Below, piece after piece: positions 33,924-45,641 of a stretch of DNA of 64,000 bases. Origin of the DNA: Laburnicola sp. R22_1 (lineage: Eukaryota > Ascomycota > Dothideomycetes > Pleosporales > Didymosphaeriaceae); the NCBI GenBank assembly GCA_014281115.1, contig JACONQ010000004.1, positions 1-64,000 on the forward strand, given 5' to 3'. Positions within the stretch are counted from its first letter, which is position 1; each line of letters opens with the position of its first letter. The notes below the pieces were generated by a model that ran no database searches, was not told the origin of the DNA, and saw only the letters and a program-made list of their open reading frames with translations. The position numbers were made by a program, and so were the translations under genes.

Positions 33924-35431
33924 CTATTCAATATCAACCCAATCATCTACTATAGGAGCTTCAAACCGTCGTACCTTCTCAGTCTTACCCTCTCTATACT
34001 CATTACCACCTTTAAGACGAAGAATCTCCTGAATATGCCGCTCAATCCTCTTAATCTAAGCCTGAATCCGCCACTGTTCTAACTCCCCCTATGCCTCTTG
34101 CCATACACGCTCTGCCTCAGCTCTTGACCGAGGAGACCCTTTCTTTGTTGTTACTCTTTTTATATGAGGCCAGGCTGGCTTAATCATATTTAAGTTAGGG
34201 GAGTTTCCAGGCCATAGTAATTGTACGACCCTAGCCAAGCTATAGAGCCTGTCTTTATAGAAAGACTTATGTGGGCTTGCACCATCCTCTTGAACTATTA
34301 CCCCAGGTTGAGTCTTCTCACATTCTCGTACGAAGGGAATTAGTTTAGGAATAACAACCTGACGGCAGTATCTCCACCAATTAATCCCAGTTCCGCTCCC
34401 TCTTTCAAGCTTACTATGCTTTCTATCCCACTTCTATTGTGGTTTTTGTCCTGGCTGATTTTGAAGGCCTATTTGAGCCAAAGGCGTATTTAGCTCCCAC
34501 TCTGCCTTAAGAATAGGCTCGAGTTCTCTATTTATAGCTTCTAGTTCTTGATCTGCAATCTTTCTTTCGCTCTTTGTCTCTGCCATCCAGATATGACATG
34601 GGCCTTTTAAGTCGTACGAAAAGCAACCCCAAAACATAAACTTAGAGAACCCCTTCTATCGCAGCCGAATGCAGGACTTAACAAAACGCTTAGAAGGTAG
34701 ACGCCAAACGCAGTATCCCCCTCTTCGAAGACTATAGACAACAGATGTCTTATTAGACCAGATAACCTTTTTCTAGTCTTTAATCGTCCAGTCCTTATAA
34801 TTAAGAGCAAATTGATAATGGGCTCGCTTCATCTTATCTGTTAGCCCTAGTTTGCGGGTGGGCTTTGTCTTTTGATATCCAGATGCTCTAAGGATTCGCC
34901 AGACTGTGATATCTAACACTCCTCCAATCTCTGCTGCGATTTAAGCGCAGGTCTTCTCGCGAGCATATCGATCTTAATGGACCTTTAACAGTACATCTTC
35001 AACTAGCTCCTTAGTTTGCTTCTTTAGGCGGCTGGATCGATTGCCATCTTCAACGTATTTGTTAAGGATCGTCTTGCTCTCAGCGGGGTTTAGTCCTCGG
35101 GTGATAGCCTTGCGATAGATAGCATTAATGTAGCCACGTGACTTACGTCAGAGGTGGTGTGTGTAGAAGGTTCCATCCAGGTGCACAGACCACTACCCTC
35201 AAGATAAAGCTCTCGCCCTCTCCTTTCTTCCTCGGTAGACTCCTCACTCCACACACTCTTTTCTGCAGATAGCAATACAGCTTGTTGTCCTCATATGCCT
35301 TATATGCCTGCCCGCCCACAATTAACCGTGCGCGGCTAGATTCCAGTTATAGACTCGATCTCAGTATTTAAAAAGCCAGCCAGCTTTAGAGTCAAGGCTT
35401 GAGCTCGGGTGGCAATGTTGTACGAAGGCAT
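33924..35431 (-). pseudogene. Transposase of M1 (Tc1/mariner), RIP-killed
   Basis: From MPSYNIATRAQALTLKLAG at 35,431 the frame reads through TAG codons. Removing the solo LTR plus one ATTAA joins ESITGI*PRTV to NAIYRKAITRGLNP, matching M2. Catalytic motifs are altered: VIWSNKTSV (WTDETSV expected), VIVQEDGASPHK and GNSPNLNMIKPAW (NSPDLNxIEPxW expected). Changes are Asp to Asn and Glu to Lys, all G-to-A. The last codons are RFEAPIVDDWVDIE*. Catalytically dead. Confidence 0.88.
35129..35320 (+). repeat. Solo LTR nested in M1 (third LTR family)
   Basis: 192 bp, TGTAGCCACGTGACTTACG ... CCCGCCCACA, flanked by an exact ATTAA duplication (35,124-35,128 and 35,321-35,325). It disrupts the M1 transposase after residue about 37. 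No full-length copy is in the window. Confidence 0.85.
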
Positions 35432-35560
35432 TATCAGGTAGATAGAAGAGTAGCAATGATGAAGATTGAGGGATTTTTGCTATAAGGGGTGCTAGCGCCA
35501 AGAGCAGTGGCTTACGCCACCGTGCACGGTCCAGGAAAAGACTTTTGAAAGGCACCTCCG

Positions 35561-36769
35561 TACCTGCGCGTTAATAGGGACAAGGCCTAATGCCTTAAAG
35601 GCCTTGTAATAGTTCTCCTCTGTAAACACGTTAAAAAACGCGTCTTTAAAGGCTAGAAGGAAGCCTGCCTTATTAATATAGAAGACGCGCCTATGTGCCA
35701 AGTCTCTAACGCGCTAAGAGTACTTGCGCTTTAATGACGAGAAGTAGACTATGTTAAGCGGCTGAAGGACGTGCGATGAGTGAGGTAGCATGTAGAGGGT
35801 GAGGATCTTGTTTTCAAGGCAGTAGTCCTTGAAATCCTAGTTGAGGTGGCTCTCGTGGCCGTTTAAAATGAGTAGCCTGTATCCCCCCACCTGGCGCGCC
35901 TTTGTATGCGCGTTAAAATGCTTTAACCACTCTAGACTAAGCACATTATTAGTCCAGCCGTTCTTAGAGACTAAGAGCTTCTAATTGCGCGGTATATCTA
36001 CCTCCTTGTACCACGCAGAGATGTGGACGCGTTTTTTGTAGATAATAAAAGGTGGGGTTGCATACTGAGCAGCGCAGATGCTCTAGATAATAGTAGCCCA
36101 CTTACAATTACTTAGCTGAATGAGCTTAGGTTAAGCACGTCTCTCTGCGCCTGTAACAACCTTCATTAAGCTAATAACGCCTATCTAGAAGCCAGTCTCG
36201 TCAAAGTTGTGCACATCGTTGTTATAGACGCCATACTTGGCTTTGGTATCCTCCACTAGCTTAAACCACGCGCCAATTATCTCTAGATCCTCCTAGAGTA
36301 TTCTCTGGCGGTCTTTAGCTTAATTAAAGGCCATTTTGAGCTTAGCTAAGCGCGTTACAAAGCGCTTAGCCTAGCGCTTGCCAATAGGCTAGCCACTGCG
36401 TATACCTAGTAGTTTGTTGGCTATATCTTCCACCTCGCACAGCTAGGGCGCGAATCCTCGCGAATTAAGGTTAAGGATATATCAGACAATTGTCTGCTCT
36501 TTAGTTGCAGTAAGTTTCTAAATTCCTAGTTGAGTTTAGGCGCGTGGAGTGATTCTGTGAAGCCGATTAGAGAGGCGCTGGTGTTTGATGTTAAAGGCAG
36601 CAGCTGCGCGTCGTAGGCTTTAAATTTGGCCAGAAGTATAGGCCTTAAGAGCAAGGTCAATTCTGCCTTCTTAGTTAACTAATATCGCATTGTGTTGTGG
36701 AGACATATTAGAGTTACTAAAGTGTTAGTCGTGCTAAGGAAAAGTGGCCGGCTCACTAATAGAATACGT
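35561..36769 (-). mobile_element. pogo/Fot1 element C (5' part only)
   Basis: The right terminal repeat ends ...TCACTAATAGAATACGT at 36,769 with a TA at 36,770-36,771. The left end was not found; it is cut where M1 begins. Confidence 0.75.
35563..36706 (-). pseudogene. Transposase of pogo C (truncated, stops)
   Basis: Starts at 36,706 (MSPQHNAILVN) and reads through CAG/TGG-to-TAG stops: SLRRAAAAFNIKHQRLSNR (helix-turn-helix), HNFDETGFQIG (first Asp), LLILNGHESH (Asn in place of the second Asp) and VLQPLNI (Asn in place of the third). It stops abruptly at GLVPINAQ where M1 is inserted. On the other side of M1 the frame continues WRLDFLW, which I cannot confirm as its continuation, so the C-terminus and left inverted repeat are missing. 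Confidence 0.82.
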
Positions 36770-37108
36770 TATAAAAGAAAATAGTTTATAAACGCTTATT
36801 TATCTAGCACCCTATAATTCTATTGGCTCCCCAAAATAATAGCTGTAGGGGAGAAGAAGGGGGCGTTCTAACTAAGTTAATTTTAAAATTAAACAATTTT
36901 CTTTTAATTATATTAAAGATCTTCGTTGTGTGTTATTAATTAACTACCTAGGGGTAGAACAATAAAGGCTTTTAACTTAAATAATATAACAAAAAAAGCA
37001 GAGCCCCCTGCTTAGTAAACAAAAAACATGCACACATACGAAAGTGAACGCTATGGGATGTTATAGCAGCCGAACAGATATAAATAGGAAATAATTGTGC
37101 TCTAAGAG
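36770..37108. other. Short AT-rich spacer, no gene
   Basis: Lies between pogo C and the rhodopsin-like gene. TTATTT-rich with no recognisable element. Confidence 0.5.
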
Positions 37109-38111
37109 TCAAGCTTTAGACCCGTCCGTTACCCCATCTCCTAAATTAGAGCGAATCGTGTTTAACTCGCAGGTCGCAAAATGAAACGTCGGCACCCCGG
37201 ATCTATGGAGCATACGCTCGATGGGCGCCTTGAGAGAGGGCACACAAGCTGAAATAATAAGGCTCATCTCTTCGACCCTGTACCACATAAACAGTGGTAC
37301 AAAGGAATCCATATAGTAGACCTTCATTGCTCCGGCCATAGCCGCAACTACTCCCATCGCCATTAAGACAGTAATAAGTGCCCGCTCGATACGTGGCCGG
37401 TTCAAGGTCCAGATGAAACACATGGGCATAATAGCAAATATAAGATCGCTAACTAAACCCAATACTAATACAAGTCAGCTCGGATTCGCTAGAATCGAGA
37501 CGGAAGACTAACCTGAATATGAATAGCCCCATGTTTTCAAAACGTGGAGCGACAAGCAGGTCGCATTAGGTACGTCTTTCCATAAGGCATGTACTGGGCG
37601 GCACATGAGGAAATTAAAAATACTGGATCCAATGGCGATGGCAAGCTGGATGTAAATCAAAATCCAGAGCATCGCTTTCCACGTCTTGGATATGTCGAAG
37701 CGAAGAAGCAAGGTCCCTATCGATATTCGAGAGAGAGAAGTTGTCCAAAACGCCACAAGTTCCACTGCGAAGATACATCGAAGGACCGTAGTTTGGCCAT
37801 CCTTTGGGCCATAGAAGGTGTGACGTCCCATGCCATGGGCAATAGCGATTATCAAACTAGTGAATATGACCGATTCGCATAGCTGTTGTGAACGTCAGCA
37901 CAGCCTATTACAAGCGTCTAGGACAGGTACCCACAAAAGCCATAGTGATGATATAATCAGGAGCGGCAAGTACGAAGGCGGGACGAATTCGAGTGTACAT
38001 GCGGAGCCCGTAGAGAATCAGTGCTAGCGAAAACAAGACTGAAAGGGCCGCGACCCATGCGCTAGGTAGGTTGGTATTCCCGTCCGTTGGGGGCTGCTGA
38101 TTCCCACTCAT
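37109..38111 (-). CDS. Integral membrane protein, fungal rhodopsin domain (PF20684-like)
   Basis: Three exons: 38,111-37,935, 37,882-37,513 and 37,464-37,109; introns of 52 and 48 bp have donors GTGGGT and GTTAGT, branches GCTGAC, and CAG and TAG acceptors. They give 903 nt (300 residues). Seven hydrophobic segments can be placed: WVAALSVLFSLALILYGLRM, VIFTSLIIAIAHG, FAVELVAFWTTSL, AMLWILIYIQLAIAIGSSIF, LVSDLIFAIMPMCFIW, ALITVLMAMGVVAAMAG and LIISACVPSL. This order, with DYIITMAF near the second helix and a Pro/Arg loop (IWTLNRPRIERAL), fits the fungal rhodopsin-domain family of plasma-membrane proteins, many in PTH11-like receptors. An alternative upstream ATG at 38,213 would add 34 residues. 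No stops; intact. Receptor function is inferred, not shown. Confidence 0.8.
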
Positions 38112-38213
38112 GCTGCTTGCGGGAGTAAAGACTCTGTCATAACCAAAGGGTTGTTCGTCGATTATTTCACCGGTCGGCAATGCTGGAAATATAGCAACTC
38201 TGTAGCGAACCAC

Positions 38214-38956
38214 CAGGACTTAAATATTGATTCTGACTTGAGCTCAGGAATCTTCACCTAGCCTCGTTGCGTCTCCTAAACCTCGCAGAGGGCTAAGCGC
38301 TGTGACTGACCGCTCGGATGGCGGTGGAACGCACAACATCGGACGCACATGCATTTATCCGGCGTACGGCAATGCTTCCGATTCAGGCAAGAAAGTTGTA
38401 TGGCGTCGGGGAAATCCCGATTGGCGCATCCAATGCTAATATCGACATTTAGCGCAATGACTCGTTGTCAGCAAGCGTTGCTGGTGAACAGTTGGTTGTC
38501 ACGATAGCGCAATAAGCCCAGTGCTCTGGCATTTGGGTCACCTTCCCCGCAATGTTCCACGCGGATTCTTTTAGCCTGTTCTTGTTCCTTTCGCATGCGT
38601 CTGCAGTACGAGCAACAAGGTTAATAAACTCTCCCATGTGGACGCGTGGCTGAAGTGGTTGCATTACCATTAGATACTATTCGCTGAAACCAACATTATT
38701 AACGCCAATCGGAATTCTCCAGAGCTGATACGGTTTTTTTGGCTGAATCTAAAGCATAGCTGTACGAGCAACAAGGTTAATAAACTCTCCTATGTGGATG
38801 CGTGGCTGAAGTAGTTGCATTACCATTAGATACTATTCGCCAAAACCGACATTATTAACGCTAATTGGAATTCTCTAGAGCTGATACAATTTTTTTGGCT
38901 GAATCTAAAGCATAGCTGTACACAAGTTTAGAGTTAAGGCTTCTGATGTATATGCG
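38214..38956. other. Intergenic with a 155-bp tandem duplication
   Basis: Contains a duplicated block (see 38,607-38,916) that reads on the minus strand as an eroded protein-like segment (PIGVNNVGFSE, MGEFINLVARTADACERNK). I do not recognise the family. It ends at the left boundary of the Copia-1 copy 2. Confidence 0.5.
38607..38916 (+). repeat. Two tandem 155-bp units with RIP-like differences
   Basis: Unit 1 (38,607-38,761) and unit 2 (38,762-38,916) both start GTACGAGCAACAAGGTT and end GCATAGCT. Most differences are C to T or G to A, almost all in unit 2 (CCCATG/CCTATG, GTGGTT/GTAGTT, CTCCAG/CTCTAG). At 155 bp the unit is below the length usually needed for RIP. Confidence 0.85.
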
Positions 38957-39002
38957 TGTCAGATATAGGGGTATTCTTGATGAGATGAGATGGGAAGTGG
39001 TA

Positions 39003-40482
39003 CGGAGGTGCCTTTCAAAAGTTCTGTCTGCCAAGGAAAGCCACAACGCCACCAAAACGCCACATATTGCTGATCTATCTAACTCGCTTTTCTCCTCTCC
39101 CTTCAAGGTACTCATTGCCACCTTTAAGCTTAATAATCTTAGGGATATGTTCAACAATACGCTCAATCCAAGCTTGTATCTTTGATTGAGGGAGGTCTCG
39201 CCAGCATCTCTCCCACGCCTTAATACCCTCTGCTCTTGATTGAGGAGCTCCCTTCTTTGTAGTCTCTCTCTTCATATAGAACCAGCATGGCTCAATGCAG
39301 TTGCAGTCTGGTGAGTTGCCACACCAGAGCAACTTTGTGACCTTGTACAGACTGTACACTGTATCCTGATAGTGGTGTGCATGCGCAGGTGCCTTATCCT
39401 CTATCACCACAGTCTGTGGCCTATCCTTCATACACTCCTGCGCGAAGGGCAGAAGCTTAGGGATAAGAACGCACGTCTGGTATCGCCACCAATCAATGCC
39501 TCCACCAGAGCTGCGTACGAGCTTGCCATTCTTGGCTGTCCATTTCCATTGAGGTTTCTTGCCTGGCTTGTTGCGTAGTCCTGTCCTCCTCATGGCTGTG
39601 TTCAGCTCCCACTCATCTCGCATCAAAGGCTCGAGCTCAGCGTTCAGCTCACTGATCCTTTAAGCAGCTATCTGCTTCTCTACCTTAGTCTCTGGCTTGT
39701 AGACATAGCAAGGACCCTTCTTGTCGTACGTAAAGCAGCCCCAGAACATGAACTCAGAGTATCCCTTCCATCTCTCACGTATACAGCTCTTGACTACGCG
39801 CTCCTCAGGTCTCCTCCATATTCTGTATCCACCACGGCGATGACCAAGAACGACAGAAGTCTCATCTGTCCATATAACGTTCTTCCAATCCTCAAGCGTC
39901 CAAGTAACGTGCTCAAGCGCCCACTTCAATCTCTCAGTCCTCATCTTCTGTGTCAACCCAGGCTTCCTCGTTGGCTTTGTCTTGTGGTATCCAGCCTCTC
40001 TCAAGACTCGCCAGACAGTAGTAGCTGAGAGATCTATCCCTCGCAGACTAAGCCCACCAGCTACGTCAGCGCAGGTCTTTTCACGTCCATATCTGTCGCG
40101 GAATACTTGTTGTAATACCTCCTCCTTGACCTCCTGCGTCTGTTTGGATGGGCGCCCAGAGCGAGGAGCGTCTTGAACGTGGTGTGGGAGGATCTTGAGA
40201 GGCAGAACGTTGGGCTCGAAGCCAGCAGCAATAGCTCGGCTGTAGATACGATCAATTGTGCGTGGTTTGATGCCAGTGAGCTCTGAGACTTGAGAGGTTG
40301 ACTTGCCAACAGATAGTGATTTGAGAGTAACAACAAGAGTACGCGTATACACGTCAGTATTGGGGGCCATGGTTGATCAGAAGAGAGATCAGATTGCTCC
40401 TATCTCAAGTATTTTAGTGCCAAGAGCTGGGCGTTGTGGTGGCGCTTTTAGCGTCAGACAGAACTTTTGAAAGGCACCTCCG
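39003..40482 (-). mobile_element. Tc1/mariner element M2, nested in the Copia-1 LTR
   Basis: 1,480 bp with inverted repeats CGGAGGTGCCTTTCAAAAG and a duplicated TA (39,001-39,002 and 40,483-40,484). It shares terminal repeats with M1 but differs inside. It is the best preserved transposon in the window. Confidence 0.95.
39075..40370 (-). pseudogene. M2 Tc1/mariner transposase, one in-frame stop
   Basis: A single 432-codon frame (MAPNTDVYTRTL...) with a helix-turn-helix (STSQVSELTGIKPRTIDR), a basic linker (SGRPSKQTQE) and a DDE catalytic triad: VIWTDETSV near 39,870, VVIEDKAPAHA near 39,400 and GNSPDCNCIEP near 39,320. All three acidic residues are present. A single TAA (39,660-39,662) after EKQIAA interrupts it, explained by one C-to-T change. 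A read-through protein would otherwise be complete, so this could be a near-active or recently inactivated copy. The possibility that the stop is a base-call error should be checked. Confidence 0.88.
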
Positions 40483-40814
40483 TATGGTTGATTGATTGAT
40501 GTTTTTTCCTTTTTTTTCTTGGAGAAGCTCGGCTATCGCGAGAAGTATCTATCTAGTGCCAAGACACACTAGTACTATTTGGGATAGTACAGGGGCAGTG
40601 CAAAACAGTGGTGCGCCGGCCTCTTTTGATTTCACAGTGAAAACACTGTGATTTACACTGATTGCCAGTGTGTACAGGCCATATGATCGGACACACCTAC
40701 CCACCGTAATTCACAGTGAAATCACAGTGATTCACAGGGACTGTCTATCTGACACACCCCCTCAGCTTGGAACCATCCCAAGCTGGACCCAATTCTTCGC
40801 AACCGTACTATAGC

Positions 40815-43800
40815 TCATAGTCCAAAAACTTCCATCCTGTGTTCCAATTCGTCCAGGTCGACCTCTTGGTCGGTTATTCTTCCCCTGACATCTTCAAGTC
40901 CGAGTTGATTAACGAACTTAGTCCATTTGCTGGCTGGCAGAGCCTTTGTAAGACTATCTGCTGCCATTTCTTCTAATTGTTGGTACTAGACTTTAATAGC
41001 TCCACGTACTACTTCTTGTTGAAGCCAATGATTGTGTATGTTGACGTGCCTAAGCTTTGTTTGTAACTTGGCAATTTCTTTAGTAACAAGTTGGATAGTT
41101 TGTTGATTGTCGCAATTAATGGTAATTGTTGAGGGTGAGAGTTTGATCTTAAGTTTAGCGATTAACTAAGCTATAAAGAGTGCCTCCTTTGCAACCTGTG
41201 AGAGTGCCAGCAACTTAGCTTTAGTTATTAAAGTGGTGATAGTGTTTTGTTTGTTTGCCTTCTAGGCTACAAGACTACCAAACAGCTTGATGATGTATTC
41301 TTGCGAGCTCTTTTTGTCAAGGTTATTGTCTGCAAACGACGCGTCGCTAGCAACCTTGTAGGTGTCTGCTCCTCTAAAGCGTAACCCTAGTAATTGGGTG
41401 GAGGATAGGTATAGTAGTACGCGATCGGCGGCGTTGTGATGGTTGTTGCTAGGATTTGATAGGAAACGCGATAGTCAGGAGCTTGCAAAAGCAATATCTA
41501 GGCGCGTAGTTACTGCAGCGTACAGGATTAATCCTATCTTTTGCTAGTATTAGTTGATCTCTGCCTTTGTGGCGAGTCCTTCTCGAGGTAGCAGTTTAAC
41601 TGCTAACATTGGGGTTTCGTGTTTGAGGTCGCGTTGGTTGATAAGGCGACTAATCTTGTCCACATAGGACGCCTGTGATAGCTAGAGTTGCCTACTTGCA
41701 CAGTCTCTGACGATTTCAATCCCTAGAAACCACTAAAGATTGTTACCTTTAGTAAGGGTAAACTTTGTACTTATCTTTTTTATTACTGCGTTAGCAGCGT
41801 GTTTCTGATCCCTTAAGTAGGCGACAATGAGGTCGTCTACATAGAAGAAAATAATGATGCCGTCTTTGATTATATAGTAAGGTTCGTGTGGGACTGCGGT
41901 AAAACTAAGATTCTTAAGAGCACTGGTAAATTCTCTCTGCCACAGCAGTGGTGAGATTCAAAGACCATATAGTGCCTTGTGCAACTGTAGGATGGTGCCT
42001 AATTAGGTATAACCTCGTGGCATTCTTATGTAGAGTTCTCTGTCCAGTTTCGCGTGGACGAAGGCGTTGGTGACGTCGTACTGGCTGAGTTCTAGGTCGT
42101 ACCGAGCCGCCATAGACATGAGTAGGCGAAATGATCGTCCTGCGAGGGTTGCGGCGTAGGTGTCCTGAGTAGTAAGGTGGCGTTGTTGATCTCCGCGTAC
42201 TACCAACCTAGCCTTGCACTTCTGAAATTAATAGTGTTTGTCGAGTTTATAGGTATATACCCACATGCAGTTAAGGATTTGGTGGCCGCGTGATCGCACT
42301 AGGGCAGTAGGCACCTCACTCTAAGACCTTATTTCTTTATAGCTTTATAGGTGTGATCGCTCGGCATCCTTCCACATATTAAATAGCGGATGATTGTTTA
42401 ACCGTGTTCTGCAAGATAGAGGTTCCAGCATTTGACTTTAATAGGGTTTCTTTCCTGCTGCAAGCATGCAGTTAAATTGCGCCTTATTAAGTAGCTTCCC
42501 CTTGTATTTGCCTCTACCCCCTGCCTGTGTTCTGGCTAGGAAAGCGGCTGCCCATGGCACAGCGCGTTGATCTGGCTGTGGTAATCCAATGGGAAATTGT
42601 TCATATTGATTGTGTTTGAGGCTCGCCATTAATTAGGCAAGCAGTGCGACAGGCGGAGGTGTTGCTGGTGGTGTTAGGTAGGTGTAATTGATCTTCCTCC
42701 CTTGATAGTACCCTGTAGCATTATCGTTATCCTTGTGGAAGTTAGTGATCGACTTATTTTTGTATAAAGACTCGGTGTTTTCGTGTTCCAGTGGTGAGGG
42801 CGGTAGCTCCACTGATTAGGTCCATGCAGCAATCTCTTCATAAGTGCTATGCATAAGGTTGTCCAACAGGTCTTCTTCTTTACCTGAGAATACTGATTTT
42901 TTGTCAAAGATAACGTCTCGGGTACTAATGACTTTCCTAAGTGGAGGTATCCATATCCTCCAGATGTTTGTTAATTAGTAGCCCACTAGGTATCCAATCC
43001 ATGCTTTCAGATCTAACCTTTGGAGCTTGCTCTTGCTGCGTTTTATATTGTTGGTCATGGCAAAGGCTTTATAGCCATAGGCCCTAAGGTGAGCCTAGTT
43101 TGGTTTCTTTAGTTAAGTGACAATGCTGTTTTGGAAAGCAACTGTTGTAAAGAATACTTCGTGTGGTGATCGCCATCAATTGGCGTAGTTCGGAGTTCGA
43201 TTGTATAGGTATATAGCTGCTTGTGTGATTTCTGGCTATAGTGTCTAGGGAAGGTTGGCGTCAAGTCGCATTGCACGACTCTTCTCCTTGATTACACCCC
43301 CTAAGCGTTCAGCTCCTCCATTTTAAGCTTGGGTATTAGGTGCTGAAGGCTTGATAACGATACCTTCACTAACACACTATCTGTAAACGTCTTGCTTAAC
43401 TGAGAAGATCTTATTGTCTAATTTAATAACTTTGACTGTTACCTTAAACTGTACTTTTATAAATAGTACAAATTCCTTTAACAGTTTAATAATTGTTTGT
43501 GCTGGTTAGTTGTCTTTAAAGTAGAAATCCCAAGCTATGCCTAAGAATTAATTGGTGATAAGCATTTGGCTTTTCTCGCTAGTAGAGCTCTTATCTTCGA
43601 AGTTATGAAAGTCTATAGCAACTCTCTTACTAGGACTGTTATTAATTTGTTTGGCCTATTGTCTAATTTATCGCTTTAGCTTTAATCTGCCGCAAGCATT
43701 GCATTGGACTGTAGTCAGTCCTTTAAGGCGCACCCCCTTATAGTGATTCACTGTGTGTTCCAGCGCCTGAGGACCTGGGTGGCCTAGTCGTTTGTGCTAT

Positions 43801-45449
43801 GTGTTGGCGTCCGCCTTCTGCGCTCGTCGTGCGGTGCGCGTAGTGATCTTGTGTGTGGCGTACGTACTATTGGGTATAGTACGATTTGGTGTTAGTGTTG
43901 CTCTAAACTCCAGTACCTATTAATTGTGTATTTCTTGAAGTTTGGCGAGGATCGTATTGTCCCTTCTCTTGATTATTGTTGGATCTGCTAGCGTGTCCCA
44001 CTAGAGGCCTTGCCTGTGGAGTAATTAGAAAGACACTAGGTTGCATATCAGATTAGGGTAGTAGGCAATATTGTCTAGCCTTATTACCCTATTTCCTTGT
44101 ACACTCTTGACGTGTAGATGGACACTCTCATATCCCCTAATCTATACTTATGTTAAGCCCGCCCATATAAAGTCTCCTAGCGATAGTGGTTGCAGCGTGA
44201 CGAAACGATTAATATTATTAAAAATGTGGCAAGTTGTGCCAGAATTAAGGATTACAGAGTAACATAGTAGGTATGTGTTTGGGTCTGAGTGGTAGGAGGC
44301 GGCATTAAAGCTCGCTGAGAGGACGGTAATTTGTCTGCTATCTAGTTATTTATCGTTAGCAACTTTAGTGATTCGAGTTAGAGTAGGGGTGCTTGATTGT
44401 TTAATTCTTGGTGTTTGTGATCTTAGACGCTTTACAGATCTTATGCTTTCTATAAGCGCTGGGTCATTCTTCATCCTGAATTTCATCAGGGCAACCATTG
44501 CTGGCTTTAGTTGAAACCATTTAGGTCGTTTCTTAGGGAAAGCGTAAAAGCAGTCTTTTAGATTATGGCGTTGTTCACAAGCAGGGCACTTGAGGTTTAA
44601 TCCTTCTTAGCCACCAACTGCTGTTGGCTCATTGTCTGTAATCGCGGACTGCTTAGATTTGGTTTTAGAGCCAGCTTTCTTGGCGCGTAATCTGCCTCGC
44701 TTGAGTGATGCTGCTTTATCCACAGGATAGGCGTCCCCATCTGTAGTCTAGGTAGTTGCACCACCATCAGCAAGAGATAGTCCTGCAATAGCAAAAGCGC
44801 CCTTTTATTTGCCCTTAATTAGGTGCTGCATTACTATGTGTTCTTAGAAGAGTTTCACTATTTCTTTTCTTCTAACAGCATAATCCTTACTCCTGTTCTG
44901 ATAGAAGGTTGTAACCTAAACAGGTGCGACGTTGGACACTGCCTTCATAAAATCCTTCTTAACTAAGTCAGGCTTCTAGAGCTCTAGGACTCTGTTGAAC
45001 TCAGCTTCTGTAGCTGCATAATCGTACTCAGCAAGCCAGGTCGCCCATGATCCAGCAGTCCTCATTGGCTTAAGGGCATCTTGATCCCTGGCCCTTGCTT
45101 GTTGTTCTTCGTCATCTTGGTTGACCCCAACCGTAATCGTGAGGTTCTTAATCTATTATCTGATTAATTAACCTAGTATGCAGCAATTGGTCTGCAAGTG
45201 TACCGAGGTCGTTAATTGTATAAGGGTAACTAGTTTGTCTAGGTTCGCCTTCTCATCGCGGTATGCGCGGTCGAGTATCTTGAAGGTTTCGAGTTAATTC
45301 TTGTAGTAGTTCATATCCTCATTGTAACCCTTTAGACCAATTTGCGATAGCTGCGACGGCAGCGTTGGACGTTCGTCGGGGTTAGTCGGGTGTGCGTTGG
45401 TAAACACGCTATTTGGTTGATAGAAACCAACGTCTAGTGCCGTTGGCAT
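40815..45449 (-). pseudogene. Copia-1 gag-pol, copy 2 (less eroded, many stops)
   Basis: ATG at 45,449 (MPTALDVGFYQPN) to TGA at 40,815-40,817; 4,635 nt, the same length as copy 1. Zinc knuckle CPACEQRHNLKDC near 44,565; integrase region 43,000-43,800; reverse transcriptase KARLVVRGDQQRH, YDVTNAFVHAKLDRELYIR and FFYVDDLIVAYL near 41,840; RNase H near 41,000 (LTKALPASKWTKF). Catalytic YVDD is intact where copy 1 has YIDD. Stops lie mostly at Gln and Trp codons (RIP type). No net indel, so only substitutions separate the copies. Confidence 0.9.
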
Positions 45450-45641
45450 GATTGGTTTGATCGTAGGTTCGATAGGTAGGGCTAGGTCGATGAGATCCCA
45501 GACCTCCAGTGATTGGGCTCAGGCTTTAATTTGCCTCAGCCATGGTGTGTAGTTCGAATAGTCAGTCAGGATCACTGTGGAAACCCTAAGTATCGATAGA
45601 GACATAATAATCGGTTTGATCGAGGCAGTGAGACTCTTAAT

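Larger units (their letters stand above)
33836..35560 (-). mobile_element. Tc1/mariner element M1, interrupted by a solo LTR
   Basis: Inverted repeats CGGAGGTGCCTTTCAAAAGTC... at 33,836 and the complement ending 35,560, with TA at 33,834-33,835 and 35,561-35,562. The element is 1,725 bp including a 192-bp solo LTR plus its 5-bp duplication. Its right flank is the 3' end of pogo C. Transposase is on the minus strand. Confidence 0.88.
38957..40754 (-). repeat. 3' LTR of Copia-1 copy 2, split by M2
   Basis: The LTR runs 38,957-39,002 and 40,485-40,754, with M2 (39,003-40,482) between. Its counterpart at 45,642-45,958 reads straight through ...GTGGTATGG..., showing the empty target. Inside are TCACAGTGA and TCACTGTGA palindromes. 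A purine tract follows in element orientation (CCAAGCTGAGGGGGTG). Confidence 0.93.

Noticed and set aside
38449..38670. Minus-strand ORF as a gene
   Set aside because: Includes part of the tandem duplication; no recognisable domain or start context.
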